Shown here: positions 8,310 to 18,628 of the stretch, piece by piece
Numbering within the stretch: the first letter of the stretch is position 1
How the letters are laid out: the number at the start of each line of letters is the position of its first letter
Source of the DNA: Chara braunii
Lineage: Eukaryota > Streptophyta > Charophyceae > Charales > Characeae
Assembly: GCA_003427395.1 (NCBI GenBank)
Contig: BFEA01000168.1
Coordinates: 549,533 to 587,886 of the forward strand
DNA length: 38,354 nucleotides
Direction: 5' to 3'
The notes under the pieces: model-generated
Told to the model about the DNA's origin: nothing
What the model saw: the letters and a program-made list of their open reading frames with translations, nothing else
The model's database searches: none
Program-made: the position numbers and the translations under genes

Positions 8310-9830
8310 CTACTCGCCCGACGTGTTTCCCGGAGCAGTGCCAGAACTGCTGGCCACATTGCTACCTATGGGAGCGGAGGATCCCAACGCCTGCCCCATC
8401 GTAGGCGGGATCTTCTCGGTCACCTTCTTGTTGCGGCACTTGAATTGGTTGTGGCCATATTGACCACAACGAATACAGGCCTGCCTGGCATACCAGTCTC
8501 TCCACACGTCCTCTGTGAGACCCGCTTTCTCCCATGGAGGAGTGTTAGGGTCGACTTGACTCCTACCCCAGGAACCTCCACGGCGTCTACCGGTCGCCTT
8601 ACCTTTCTGAACAGAGGCAGCGACTGTTCCACCCCCTGAAGCTTCTACACTGACCGCCTCTGAACCCACTCCCGCCTTGAAGTCGTCTTCTAACTCAATG
8701 ATAGAACCATCGTTGTCGACAAACATTATGTGGCCTTTCACCTTCCAGTTGGGAGGTGGTGCCTTCTTCCTACTGTTCATCGCGAGTGTCTGTCCATGCC
8801 CTATCTTTGCCTCTAGGTCTAGGGCCTTCTTGCTGAATGAGGGAAAGTTGTGCATATTGATGTTGGTCTCACCTGCCTACTGATTCCTGAGAGGCAAAGG
8901 AAAACATCTCAGGTATGCAGTGAGTAAGACCTGGGAGTCATAGCGTACTCCAGGGACACGAATCAGACGCTCTACTGCGTTTGTGGCTTCCATTACTGAC
9001 TTGAACTGCCTGTTGTTCAATGTCAGGATCGCGCCAGTGGCCTTTTGAGCCTCCTGAGGATCATGCCACCTATCGTCCTCCAGTTTAAGGAAGTCTTCCA
9101 ATTTCTGGTTAACTGCCCAAGCGCGAAAGTCACGACCGTAACCCTGTAGCTGCACTAAACCACTCAACCATCTTGCTGCACTAAACCACTCAACTATCTT
9201 GCTGCACTCCCCTCTAAATAGGAGGCAGCCACAAGCACTTCCTCGTGCGGAAAGGTCAATTTCCATTTGACATAGACTGGCACTGACCTCAACCAATGTG
9301 TCGAGGTCTTCGCCCCTCTTGTCCCCTGTAAAGGGTTTGGGGGAGGCGATGGCCGTCTTCGGAACCCACTGACTTTGTCCCGATACCTGTCCCACTCCAG
9401 GCTGTGGACCTTCGGGACCAGGCTGCTGCACTAGCTGCTGCTGGGGCTGTGTACCCTACGGCTGTGCAGGCTGCCTGGTTACGGCAACCTGCGACGGAGG
9501 TTAGGAATACACTGACTGTATAGGAACCTGGACACTAGGGCCTGCTGAGAACCCGCCTGTCAAAGGCATACTCAGGGAAACGGCTTGGACCAATACTGGA
9601 GAGACATATGGGGAGACTCCAGTTACCGGTGGGACAAAAGGAGGCGGATGTACAACGGGCCAGGCACCGGGCCCAGACGGCGATGGAGCTGCCTGCACCC
9701 GACCGACCAATACGGCCAGACTCAACTGGATGTCTTGTAAGAGAGTCGTCTGGTGGTCTTGCATTTCTACTACATTTAGCAGGACGGTCCATAGGGTCCT
9801 CACATCATCATCCATGTGCGTCAGATCCAT
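8310..9830 (-). pseudogene. gag: gag of element B (capsid and zinc knuckle), in-frame stops
   Basis: One minus-strand frame holds three pieces separated by in-frame stops. The first (9830-9501) is a helical then Pro-rich segment (MDDDVRTLWTVLLNVVEMQ). The second (9431-8877) has capsid similarity to A (ASPKPFTGDKRGEDLDTLV, then ARWLSGLVQLQGYGRDFRAW and PGVRYDSQVLLTAYLRCF). The third (8855-8310) has FSKKALDLEAKIG and the CCHC zinc knuckle CIRCGQYGHNQFKC. The end NTSGE plus TAG matches NTSGQ plus TAG in A, so this stop appears ancestral. A 26-bp tandem duplication at 9151-9202 lies inside the capsid piece. Confidence 0.85.
9151..9202 (-). repeat. 26-bp tandem duplication in gag of element B
   Basis: Copies at 9151-9176 and 9177-9202 differ by one base. 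The plus-strand unit begins TGCACTAAACCACTCAAC. It duplicates coding sequence around ARWLSGLVQ, seen as the near-repeat IVEWFSAARWLSGLVQ. Confidence 0.9.
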
Positions 9831-10014
9831 CTCCTCTAACTCACTAATGTCCTCGTCTCCGCTGCATCTTGGCTCTTCGTCTAATCATTTTCTCTTTCTC
9901 TGCCTTGATCTCTCCTAACTCATGTTGTAGTTGTGCCTCACGAATAGCTGCTTGTTGTATGGCGACCTCCTCGGGGGTCAACACTACTGGCTGGCTTGCC
10001 ATTACACCAGTGAA

Positions 10015-10293
10015 CTAACTCAAGGTCTCAGTGACCCTTGACCCTACAATCCCTGAACTACTAGCCTGAGAGCTTTGCTGCACAGCAGTTGCCATGGCTG
10101 CTGAAGTAGCGGCCTCACTCACGAATGCCCTGCTTGCCTCGATGGCCCTGGCCCTTCGCTGCTGCTGTTGTCTCTCTCTCTGCTGGCGGAACACGAATCT
10201 GTCGTCCTCTGGTCCTAATGCCAAGTGGGCTATCGTGCGTCTTGCTGATCGCAAGATCCTTTCGTCTGGTTGTGGAACCTCCCTGTCACTCAT
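10015..10293 (-). pseudogene. gag: Putative N-terminus of gag, element B
   Basis: A 92-codon minus-strand ORF starts MSDREVPQPDERILRSARR and goes on to a Gln/Arg-rich, coiled-coil-like stretch (RFVFRQQRERQQQQRRARAI) and an Ala/Ser-rich tail. It lies between B's leader and the recognised gag pieces and is in another frame from them, so a frameshift must lie in 9831-10014 if it belongs to the same gag. That interval carries Glu/Gln-rich remnants on the minus strand. It is the most likely polyprotein start because no earlier open frame reaches it. Confidence 0.55.
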
Positions 10294-10547
10294 AGGCTAC
10301 AACACTGTACACTGTCTGCACTAGCACACTCTCAAAGCCTACCACAACATGATGTACAAACCGATTTAAAATAAATAAAATAAATAATCGGTGACTATGT
10401 CAGAGACTACACATTTGGGTCCAACAGGTATGTTCAGATTCCTACAAGCGAGACTATTTCTACTTTGACTAGTTCACAAACAAAAAGCACAATGAACAGA
10501 GAACAGTTCTAACCATGTTGTCTGTCAGATGTTAATGGCTGTACATC
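10294..10547 (-). other. Leader of element B, gag-proximal part
   Basis: Non-coding stretch between the gag start and the LINE insertion. It holds an AAATAAAATAAATAA-type A/T run near 10370-10387. No promoter is claimed. Together with 11768-12833 it forms a leader of about 1.3 kb once the LINE is removed. Confidence 0.6.
10540..10547. repeat. Left target-site duplication of LINE 1
   Basis: TGTACATC directly abuts the T-run that is the LINE poly(A) tail on the minus strand. The same eight bases occur at 11760-11767 beside the other end of the element. Confidence 0.7.
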
Positions 10548-11759
10548 TTTTTTTTTTTTTTTTTTTTAACAGGGCCTTATGGTCCTGGCTCCTTTTCCAT
10601 TATGGGGAGCATCAGTCCGGTTCCTATTCCACCGACAAGTCATAAAAACAATACATCATAATTACAAACCCACGCTTCCTTCCGTTTGGCCGAAGGACCC
10701 CTGACCAGCATTGATTGCTCCATTTACATGGAGGATTGACTATCAGCTTGCCATGCTCCACCTGCCATATGTAGCTTGAAAACCGAGAAAGGTTAAGCCT
10801 TTTCCCCCACCCCCTGTCTTACTTGCACTATACACCCTGTTTTTCAACTATCCACCTTTCCCCTGCCACCCTTACTTGCAACTTATCACTTCCCACGCTT
10901 ACCTTAGCTCTTCGTCAGTACATTATGTCGTAATACCCTAAACCCTCAACCCTAACTCAACGTCCAACCCAGCCAATCGGGGTTCCTCAAGCCCCAAGTC
11001 TTTTTCCGTACCACCCAACTGGGTCCTTTCACGCTATGTGGTTAACATGCTCGCTGTGTTACCGGTCTTCACTTCTATTACTCCTCCATTCGCCTCCGAC
11101 CTTAAATTCTCTTCAGTCGGATTGCCTCTACCCATCCTACTCTGACCCTTTGTTTACCTGACTCAGCCCGCCTATTCCCTTCTCTCCTCTCCGTTGTTTC
11201 CCCCAGTACGCCTCAAGTCTCTTAAGCCCATACCTGTTTCAACTCAGTTGTCTGTCTGTTGCAGTTCCGGTTAGGGTTTGCTTGTCTCTGAATTATGCCA
11301 TTCTTTCCAGTAGATTCGGCCGTTGCATAATTCACCCCCCTTTCCATCCACTAACCACAGCGCGATGAATTTTTCCCTGGCCTTTTGTCATTGACTTTCG
11401 TCTTCCGATATCGACTGTTGTAGCTTTTGCCATTTGCAGAGGATTTCAGCGTGCAGCAGTGTTCTCGTCTCCACCCATACCTTGTCTCTTGGGTTGGACA
11501 ACCCTTCGATGGATCTGCAGCATCTCTCTTTCCAAATGATCCATAGCATCACCTTCCTGATGAGGCCGAACCACAACCTTTCTGGCTTCTTGAGCTGGTC
11601 GGGAATGTCAATCCAGAGGAGAAGTTGGATAGGCAGTTCAAGGAAGGGGGTCTGAAAGAGGGAGTCCCAGAGTGCTGAAGGCCGTGACCAGTACTCTGTT
11701 GCTTCCTTACAATGAATGAGACAGTGAATCACGTCCTCTTGCACTCCTTCAGAACAGAT
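10548..11759 (-). mobile_element. LINE 1: 5'-truncated non-LTR retrotransposon
   Basis: A minus-strand insertion with a 20-base poly(A) tail (T-run at 10548-10567), an 820-bp 3' UTR and the C-terminal end of ORF2. Only the region after the RT domain is present, typical of 5'-truncated LINE copies made by target-primed reverse transcription. It sits in B's leader between two copies of TGTACATC. Its 3' UTR start (plus strand, beyond the T-run: CATTATGGGGAGCATCAGTC) resembles that of LINE 2 near 14059, so both belong to related lineages. Confidence 0.8.
11388..11759 (-). pseudogene. LINE 1 ORF2 C-terminus with zf-RVT motif
   Basis: The minus-strand frame gives ICSEGVQEDVIHCLIHC, then KEATEYWSRPSALWD, PERLWFGLIRKVMLWIIWKE and a tail ending SEDESQ. 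The cysteine/histidine pattern (C-x2-C, then H-C-x2-H-C) followed by a Trp-rich helix (LWIIWKER) is that of the zf-RVT domain downstream of plant LINE reverse transcriptases. The protein normally exceeds 1000 residues; only about 120 remain. The first Cys of the motif would fall in the target-site duplication, so the 5' junction has microhomology or is off by a few bases. Confidence 0.72.
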
Positions 11760-11885
11760 TGTACATCTAACTAATCAAAAATAAAAATANATAGAATCAT
11801 TTGATTGGCTCTTGCACTCCTTCTGTTGCTTCCTTACAATGAATGAGACAGTGAATCACGTCCTCTTGCACTCCTTCAGAACAGA
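11695..11885 (-). repeat. 64-bp direct repeat around an N and the LINE 1 junction
   Basis: The same 64 bases (plus strand TCTGTTGCTTCCTTACAATG through TCAGAACAGA) occur at 11695-11758 and 11822-11885. Between them lie the right TGTACATC, an A/T-rich stretch and a single N at 11790. The repeated segment encodes the zf-RVT HCLIHC motif. It is either a real local duplication or an assembly join of overlapping contig ends. Confidence 0.85.
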
Positions 11886-12833
11886 GTGGAATCTTGCCCA
11901 AACTTATCACCTGGAATCTACCCCTCCCTCAGTTTTTCCTGAATGTCTCTTGTCGTCAGCGTCCCTGAGCAATCCGGAACAGCGTGCGTGTCTAAAGGTG
12001 TGCACATGGCCCACCCCTGTGCCCCGAGTCCTGCTGAGCTGGCTAGCCCTGCACAATATTTATCCTTGCGTGCAGCGAGCCTTACACCGACCGATTGGCT
12101 GATCAGGAGGCGTTTTTATGGACGGCCCCCGAAGTCCTCAGGAATTATTTAACGTCGCAAACAGGACGACGATCACAGCCAATGGAAGGTCCCCGCCGGT
12201 ACTTATCTATAGGCGTCCGGTACTCGTCTTTCCCGTAGGGCTGTACTACCCCTTAGAACCCATCTATATGGCAGCGAGCAGACAAGGACAGCAGCAAAGC
12301 ATGCGTGCTCTACTCCCGGTGGGTTGGCATGGTGACCGTGACCCAGTGCTTCGTCTAGGGCATAGCTCCGCCCTCTCCTTCTAGATGCTTCACGTGAACA
12401 CTGACGACTCTAAAGGTTGAGCGCACTCGACTCCTCACATGAGGACTCTCAAGACAGAACACATCCTCACAGTAAGAAGTGTCGAAGGGGGTACATAAGG
12501 TTAGGTGCAACGTAACTCAAAACAGCTGCCCCCAACCACATATATTCTCACCAGATGACCTGATGCCGACTGTGATGACCAATCGCTGCTTCGGAACAAC
12601 CAGCATTACACCGCCGTTCCACCTCAGCATCAATCGCACATTAGATAGTTCTCATCACATTGCGAACACCCAATAATCACCACTTAGCCTTCTTGACGAT
12701 CCCCTCTCCACCTAGGTCGCCTGCTTGCCTTCGCCCTCCTCACTACACACTCCCTATGGCCGCTCGCTTAGCAGACCGCATGCATATACCGCATAGGCAG
12801 AAGACAAACGCCAGATGAGCGCACCGTACCACA
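11768..12833 (-). other. Leader of element B, LTR-proximal part; no gene recognised
   Basis: Between the LINE and the primer site. Apart from the second 64-bp repeat copy it holds no recognisable domain. Short ORFs on both strands (for example 11812-12102 plus and 12118-12384 plus) are not protein-like and do not match the gag of A. It is read here as untranslated leader. Confidence 0.45.
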
Positions 12834-12845
12834 ACTCTGATACCA
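12834..12845 (-). promoter_or_regulatory. Primer-binding site of element B (initiator tRNA-Met type)
   Basis: On the minus strand TGGTATCAGAGT lies three bases after the LTR end CA. Eleven of twelve bases match TGGTATCAGAGC, the usual plant primer site complementary to the 3' end of initiator tRNA-Met. Its place next to an LTR end fixes the LTR boundary and the orientation. Confidence 0.85.
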
Positions 12846-12848
12846 AAT

Positions 12849-13787
12849 TGGAAGGAAAATGAGCGATAGCGAACTTCAGAAACCAAGCAGCATCATACAC
12901 ATGACACCAAATAGTCGTGACCTCGAGCAAAACCAGAATTGCATCACGAATCCCACCAAATAAGAGCACAGCAAAAGCTCATAAGTGACAATGTTCGAAT
13001 AGTCTCATCATCATCAACAAAGAACCAATGTTGACATCCTATCTGGCGCTCTGCGCCCAGACTACAAATGGCAGATCCTATCTAGCCTATCTACAATGCC
13101 GCTGGTGACGTCAACAGCTCCCCGAAGTATGAGCAGATCTCGGCCAATCCCGTTCGCCTCAAGAACCAGGTATGTCTCTCGTATCACTCACAACCTCGAT
13201 CCCCCACTCACAGATGCCACGTGCACCCAAAGACCACCATGCGCCCCATCCAGCATACAGCAGCGCAGCTCAGCTATGGCTGCCTGCTCCTTCCAGCTCG
13301 CCCGTGAGCGCGTGAGCACTGGCCAGCATTAGCGCAGCAGCGCTTGCGCAGCATGCAGCCAGTGCCCGAATCCCCAATGCGTGGGCAGGCACTTTCCTAA
13401 ATGGAAGTGGCCTGCCTGCTTGCATTCAGCCTGGCTACGCTGGGCCCCTGCCCAGAAGCTTCCGGTAGGCCCAGAGAGGTTGAGCCCTAGTCCAAACGAA
13501 ACAGGCCCTGGGCCTGTGGTGGTTGCCCGTGTCCAACTGCCCGCGGCCTGTGTTCGGTCAATGTTGTGAATCTTGCCCAGGGCGTGCCTCGGTTACATTC
13601 GAAAGAGGCGGCCTGGGCCTTGGCGTTCTCAACCAACTGGCGCTGCGCAACTGCCTGAATGTACCCAGTTGCGTGATGACCCGAAAAGCAGGCCTGTAGG
13701 CCCTGGGTCGAGCCTGCCTTCACTTAGGGCGGCCGACTGTACAGAAAATAGGGCCCAGTAGAGCGGATCGAGGTCTTGAGCCTCGCA
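12849..13787 (-). repeat. 5' LTR of element B (about 939 bp)
   Basis: On the minus strand it starts TGCGAGGCTC and ends TTCCTTCCA. It is collinear with the A LTR: CGCCCTAAGTGAAGG, CAGTTGCGCAGCGCCAGTTG, the stem-loop (13390-13409), GTAGATAGGCTAGATAGG and GGGCGCAGAGCGCCAG. The following primer site identifies it as a 5' LTR. The transcription start and poly(A) site of B should lie within it but are not placed. The plus-strand ORFs at 13096-13569 are not genes. Confidence 0.87.
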
Positions 13788-14008
13788 GGTCAAGCAGCCT
13801 TGGCAAGTCAAAGCCAACTAAGGTTAATCAATCCCACCACCCTTCTCTGCTTGAACACTACGTATCACCGAAGTTCTCTAACTACCATGACTGCTCAGCC
13901 TGCCCCTCCTCTTCGAAAGGTACCTTCTCCTGACTATGCTGCAGCGAGACAGTTTCAACTTCACACCATGCAGAAAGTCGAGCTTCGACCATCATCCTCA
14001 CCTCCGTG

Positions 14009-16515
14009 TTTTTTTTTTTTTTCTTTTTTTTAAACAAAACACACAAGCCCCTTCTGTTATGGGGGGCCTCAATCCAGTTGCTTATTACCGGCAAGCAAGA
14101 GTACAAGAAACAACGAGAGAAGGAAAGCGAAGAAGACTCAGCCCTACCCTTGCAGTATGAGTCACCTGCTCCAGGGGGGGCTGCCACGAGCAACCCCCCC
14201 CCGAAACCATAGCCTTCCTGGCAGACTTCTGCTGGCCGGGAAGCTTACTGGCAGCTCCCAGTCACACAGCACAAGGGTCTCAGGAGAGGCGAGGCGCGGG
14301 GGAGGCCCTCGTAGCAGCCTCTCAGGCCGTAAAACCCAACCTCGGTCATAGCTACTCGAACAACACAAAGACCACAAAAACCAAAAAGCACCAAACATCA
14401 CTGGTACTCGTCTCCTTCCTACATATGCCCTCCTAACTGCAATAAGTGTCTTCCTAATATTTACTCCCAGTCCTTCCCCTGGTCTTTCCCCTGTCACCCT
14501 CCAATACTTCCCCTTGGATTTAGTTCCATCGGAACGTCCGCCCTTCCCAAGCTCATAGTACCTTATTTATCCTGCCTTGCATTTAGTAGTAGTAATCCCC
14601 AACTTGTACCACAAAGTTGTCTTTTTTGCCAATGTGAGACTCCCCCCTCCCCCCCCTCCCTCGCCTCCTACCTCCCCACCCCCCCCTACCTAATCGAAGA
14701 CTAACTACTGTAGCCGGCCTAATATAGTACACTAACAACGGTAATCCTTCCTTAGCTACCTAATTGCTATCAATTGTCCATTCCAACATCCGTTCGTGGT
14801 CACACGGGCGTGTCTTTGTCAGGCCCGCTCTTCGTCCATGTCTGGTCTGGGCACATAGCGTCCCAGGGCGGGGCCATACTGCAGCCGTTCTGTGTGGAGG
14901 TCCCAAGTCACCAGCCGCGGATATGGACCCCATGTCACCCAGAATCCAGTCACCTTAGCTTTCCCAATACGGTTGCTCCGGCGGAAGTCCGCCATCAGGG
15001 CAATCTTGATGTTCTCCATTACCCGCTCTTGATATGTCCGCAACGGCAGTGCCAGCACAGCTCGTTCCTTAGTGTTCATAGGGCCCACAACTGCTGCCCG
15101 CACGACTTTGTCCGCCATCAGGTCCCCAAAGCCCGATCTGTTAACCTTTATCAAGGTGCCCAGAAGGATTGCAGCAGCATCCGTTTCGTCAACATTCAGT
15201 GTCTGCAATTTCCTCTGCCCACCACATCCAGAATGCCCGGAGGTGGGGAAGGGTTTCCTCCTGGCCACATCCTGGAGCACATGTCCAGTCTTTAAAGAAG
15301 TTTTGAGTACCTTGCCCCTGTGCTGTCGGGATCGCCAGGTGGTAGATTTTCCACAAGAGGCCAGCCTGCTTTTGATCTGGCAGGGCTGCCATGAGTGCGC
15401 ACTGCTCATTCCATTTGTGCTGTGTCCATCTACCCACATATGCATTGGGGAGCCAATCTCACTTGGCCCAGTGAGCCTTCAATTTGTTGCAGATATTCTT
15501 AGGTTCAAGCAGGAAGTTGAAGATATTCTTCGTAGCCATGTCCTGGAGCGACATGGCACGTTTATGTATTCTCTGAGGCGGCCATTCCCAGTCCCTCGGA
15601 TCCCAAGGCAGGTACCGCAATCCGATACGGCAAATATTGTTCCTCATCCTTTTCCCCCCCTCTGCACACCGCCACTGTTTCACCCACATTCCTTGTCATT
15701 TTTTTCACAACTTGCTTCCCCTGTGTGTGCACCTCCTGCAAGGGCTCCCCCAGTCCCTCCTGCCCCAACCCCATTCTGACGTGCCACTCAGTGACCTCCA
15801 GTTTCCCATCCGGCAGGGCCTGATCCGCCCTGTATAACCTGTCAGGCGCCCGATCTCCCTTTATCCTCGCATATTCCCGAGTCGTTATGTCATCCTTTCG
15901 CAGCAGGTCGATCCACTGGGAGGGGATGAGCTCCTTCAGATCTCCCAGTCTTTGTGTCCTCCTCATCCGGCCATGCAGGGCCTCCATTTCGTAATCAGTT
16001 CGCCAGTCCTTGCACTCTTCGAGTGGCCTATTTTATAAATTCCCCGTTCAGGCCACTTCCAACCAAAGGCTCCTCGTGGTCCCTGCCATGGAAACGGGTC
16101 CCCATAACTATCACAGATGAAGCAGTTATCAAAAAGCAGTTGATTGTAGACCGCGTCTGCAGTTGTACGTAGCCAACACCTCAACCGAATCTTCTTCCAG
16201 AGAGTCAACTTCTGGGACGAGACCGCATCCCTATGGATGTGGCCTATTGCAGGGCCGCTAATCAAGCACGGGTCACCAGTTCCCTCGACACCTGAAGTGT
16301 GTAGGCCAAGTGGGTCTGAGTGACTTTTTTCCACACCCTCCCCTGAGTGCGCGGCGCAGCCCAGATTACCTGCCGAAGCTGTACCGCGATGATCTGCAAT
16401 CTCGGATCAAGCAATCCCAGCCCACCAAAGCATCTGTGTTGGATTAGCTTGGCCCATGTATACTTTTCTGAATGCATTCAGCCACAGTAATAGCCAGATT
16501 AGGTCAGGAAAGTCC
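14009..16515 (-). mobile_element. LINE 2: 3' half of a non-LTR retrotransposon
   Basis: On the minus strand the 3' end is a poly(A) tail (T-run with one C, 14009-14031). An ~790-bp 3' UTR precedes it, and the C-terminal part of ORF2 runs from about 16500 to 14819. The element is 5'-truncated near 16515; I see no clear target-site duplication. The 3' UTR shares the block CTGCTGGCCGGGAAGCTT (14229-14246) with the fragments at 22569 and 22839, giving at least three family members in the window. LINE 2 ends 222 bp outside B's LTR. Confidence 0.8.
14819..16500 (-). pseudogene. LINE 2 ORF2 C-terminal region, frameshifted
   Basis: Minus-strand pieces follow in order. WAKLIQHRCFGGLGLLDPRL (16477 on) is the post-RT segment with the GGLGL motif common in LINE ORF2. 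GPAIGHIHRDAV and KKIRLRCWLRTTADAVYNQL follow, then a linker (DLKELIPSQWIDLLRKDDI, ILRLRYLPWDPRDWEWPP-like). The zf-RVT segment comes next: GLLWKIYHLAIPTAQGQG, then CAPGCGQEETLPHLRAFW. The C-terminal tail has RAAVVGPMNTKERAVLALPL and QERVMENIKIALMADFRRSN. At least four frame changes separate the pieces. RT itself is missing, so this copy cannot move. Confidence 0.75.
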
Positions 16516-17349
16516 TAGTGTTATGGTCCTGGCCAATTTCGAAGTTGGACCTCTTGGAGTTCTATTTCCTCAAGCCTCATACAAAGATCTCGATTTTTTC
16601 TGATTTTGGCCCCCCTTGGGTAGGCCGGGATATTTTCCCATGTGGCGGTGCATTTTCAGCCTTGGATCTGGCTGAGATCCAAGGCCAACAATATTCCGGG
16701 CTATCCCATGGTGGCCCTTGCTTCAGTTTTGGGCCCCAAAGCCCACATTTTCAATTTCTGATGCACCTGGCCCTCTGTTTGGGCCAAATACACAGTTTTA
16801 TCTTTTTCTGCCTTTTGTTTCTTTCCATTTTGGGCTGCCAACTCGTTCCGGAGTTGGCCGATTGTAGCGGACCTCGGGTTGGCCTGTGAGACCAGCCCCT
16901 TGGCCTGTTCTCACAGGCCTGTGTTATATTCGGGGTAGGCCAGTCCAGGCCGGTACCTCTGTCGGTACCAGCCAGTCCAGTCCAGTCCCGTCAGTCCGCT
17001 GGGGTATACCCCAGCCATTGTCTGTTTTCAGTCTCATTCCTTACTGGCACATTTTGGAGTACGTGCGTTGGAGTCTTGCGTGGGGAGCTGCGTTGTGCCA
17101 TCTTGCTCCCCTTTTCTTCCTCCATCTCCATCTCCATCTCTGTCACTAGCGGAGCACCACACCTGGTGGGTCCGCTACATCCATGGTCTAAATCACATAT
17201 CCATAGTCTAAAAGAAAACTGATAATTTTCCTTTTGCTTTTTTTTTTTTTTTTGCCTTTCTAATTTAGATATTGCATAGATAATGCCCCAAGGGCCATAT
17301 CTCTGCAATCTGGATTGCCCTCCTTGAATCTTGGAGGGATGAGGTCATC
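16516..17349. other. Non-coding pyrimidine-rich repeat region, left part
   Basis: No protein-like frame. It shares the 31-bp block AAGTTGGACCTCTTGGAGTT.. (16542-16572) exactly with 17681-17711, 1139 bp away. Between 16900 and 17010 there are runs of CAGTCC/GGCCAG motifs and a T-run at 17239-17255 that could be an old poly(A) tail of a minus-strand element. Function unknown. Confidence 0.4.
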
Positions 17350-17965
17350 GTAGGGACCTGCCAGCCCCTACTGTAGCAGTCCCAATAGGCCGGCATATTC
17401 TCCTCCACTCTTTTCTCCACTTTTGTCTCATTGTTCCTCCATTTTCTCTTATTTCTCTTTTCTTTTATTTTATTTTTGTTGTGACAAGTGTCAAACAACC
17501 GTGCACCCTCTTTCTAGGCCTTGGAACCTCATTCATGGCCAGGTTCATAGCCGACAGTTGGCCGTTACATCTCGGACTACAATAATGGCACTCCCATGCT
17601 CCTAGGGGGCTCATTTTGCCTCCGTTAGTCTCAATTTTGAGCCCCCTTGGCTCCGATTTTTTTTTGGCAGCCTTTTTTCCAAGTTGGACCTCTTGGAGTT
17701 CTATTTCCTCATGCCTAGCTAGTCCGAGATATCCCGGGCTGTTGGGCAGCCCTCCCATCACCCCTTTTTCTTTGTTTTTTTTTTACTTCCAGTTTCTCTC
17801 GTTTGAGCCTGCTAGAACTTGCACTTGTGGTGCTAATATTTTCCCCCGTCAAGATCTTCGATCTTGACGGTGCCGTTCGCCTTGCGCACCCACTCCCACA
17901 TTGGCTAGTGGTTTCCCTTGGGACATTTCAAGCCCTCACCATTTCCTCATGCTAGTCCTATTTTT
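17350..17965. repeat. Large dispersed repeat, copy 1
   Basis: Diverged match to 18770-19365 at an offset of about 1.40-1.42 kb. Shared landmarks in order are TAGGGAC followed by a GCCAG-CCCTACT block, CAAGTGTCAA, CTTGCACTNGTGGTGCTAAT and CCTTGGGA near the end. It holds two degenerate members of the hairpin family (about 17556 and 17718) and a perfect 11-bp-arm hairpin at 17846-17870. No coding sequence is seen. Confidence 0.65.
17846..17870. repeat. Perfect inverted repeat, 11-bp arms
   Basis: CCGTCAAGATC - TTC - GATCTTGACGG. The arms match perfectly with a three-base loop. The corresponding place in the second copy (near 19247-19270) keeps only a degenerate version. Confidence 0.85.
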
Positions 17966-18228
17966 TCGTCCCGCAGGCGATGCCGTGGACAAAATCCCAA
18001 CTTTCGACAATTTTTGTTAGGCCCCGTTTAGTCCCCAACATCGCTCCGGTTGACGTCCTAGTTTTATTTGGGACTTCCCTTGTCCCCGACAGTCCCAATT
18101 CATACTTCTCATGTGTCTCAAGCGTGTCGATTATTTCCGGCCACTAGATCCCCACCTTGTGGCCACCATTTACCGTCACACTCCCCTATGCTCACGACAC
18201 CATTTTCTCTTGGCCTAGGCATCCCCAT

Positions 18229-18628
18229 GCAGTCCGTTATTTCTCGGACTGCACTGGTGCTCATTGTCCTAGTCCCATAGCCCCACAACTTGCCTCCAAC
18301 TGAAAGAAAAAGGAGCATTCAATTTTCAAGCCCATCCGGGCTCAATATCGGCCCCAAATGCACTTAAAGCATGTATTTCCCCTTCCTCATGCAGTCCGTT
18401 GCAACTCGGACTGCACTATGGGTCATTTTCTTAGTCCCATTACCCCACAACTAACCTCAAACTGAAAGAAGAAGAAACGGCCAACTCTCAAGTGCATCCG
18501 GTCTCCATTTTGGTTCCCGATGCATCGAAAACATGTGTTTGGCCTACCTCATGCAATCCGTTGTATCTCGGTTGCATGAGGTCTTCATTTTTCTTGATTT
18601 TCTCTGCAAAATCAAGAGAAAATCAAGA
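18229..18628. repeat. 162-bp tandem repeat with hairpin heads
   Basis: Units start at 18229, 18391 and 18553, exactly 162 bp apart. The first two are full length and clearly similar (shared ACTGAAAGAA and CATCCGG blocks); the third is alike only in its first 25 bases. Each begins with a hairpin: GCAGTCCG-TTATTTCT-CGGACTGC, GCAGTCCG-TTGCAACT-CGGACTGC, and a third with GCAATCCG and CGGTTGC arms. A further 12-bp-arm inverted repeat (CTTGATTTTCTC and GAGAAAATCAAG, 18593-18627) follows. No coding frame is convincing. Confidence 0.8.

Larger units (their letters stand above)
5918..13787 (-). mobile_element. Element B: minus-strand chromovirus, split by element A and a LINE
   Basis: Read on the minus strand it runs 5' LTR (13787-12849), primer site (12845-12834), leader, gag (10293-8310), protease (8300-7716), RT (7650-6770), RNase H (6768-6160) and the first part of integrase, which stops at 5918 where A's LTR begins. 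The rest of B should lie to the left of A, outside the window. A LINE (10548-11759) with a candidate target-site duplication splits the leader. B and A share LTR type and protein sequence throughout, so they are one family. Stops and duplications occur in every gene, and the protease active site is changed. Confidence 0.85.

Noticed and set aside
13788-14008. Small gene between B's LTR and LINE 2
   Set aside because: Only 221 bp, with no conserved frame; the visible ORFs run into the T-run.
17239-17255. T-run as the tail of another LINE
   Set aside because: The next bases do not match the 3' UTR of the other LINEs and no ORF2 piece is nearby, so it is only noted in the regional entry.
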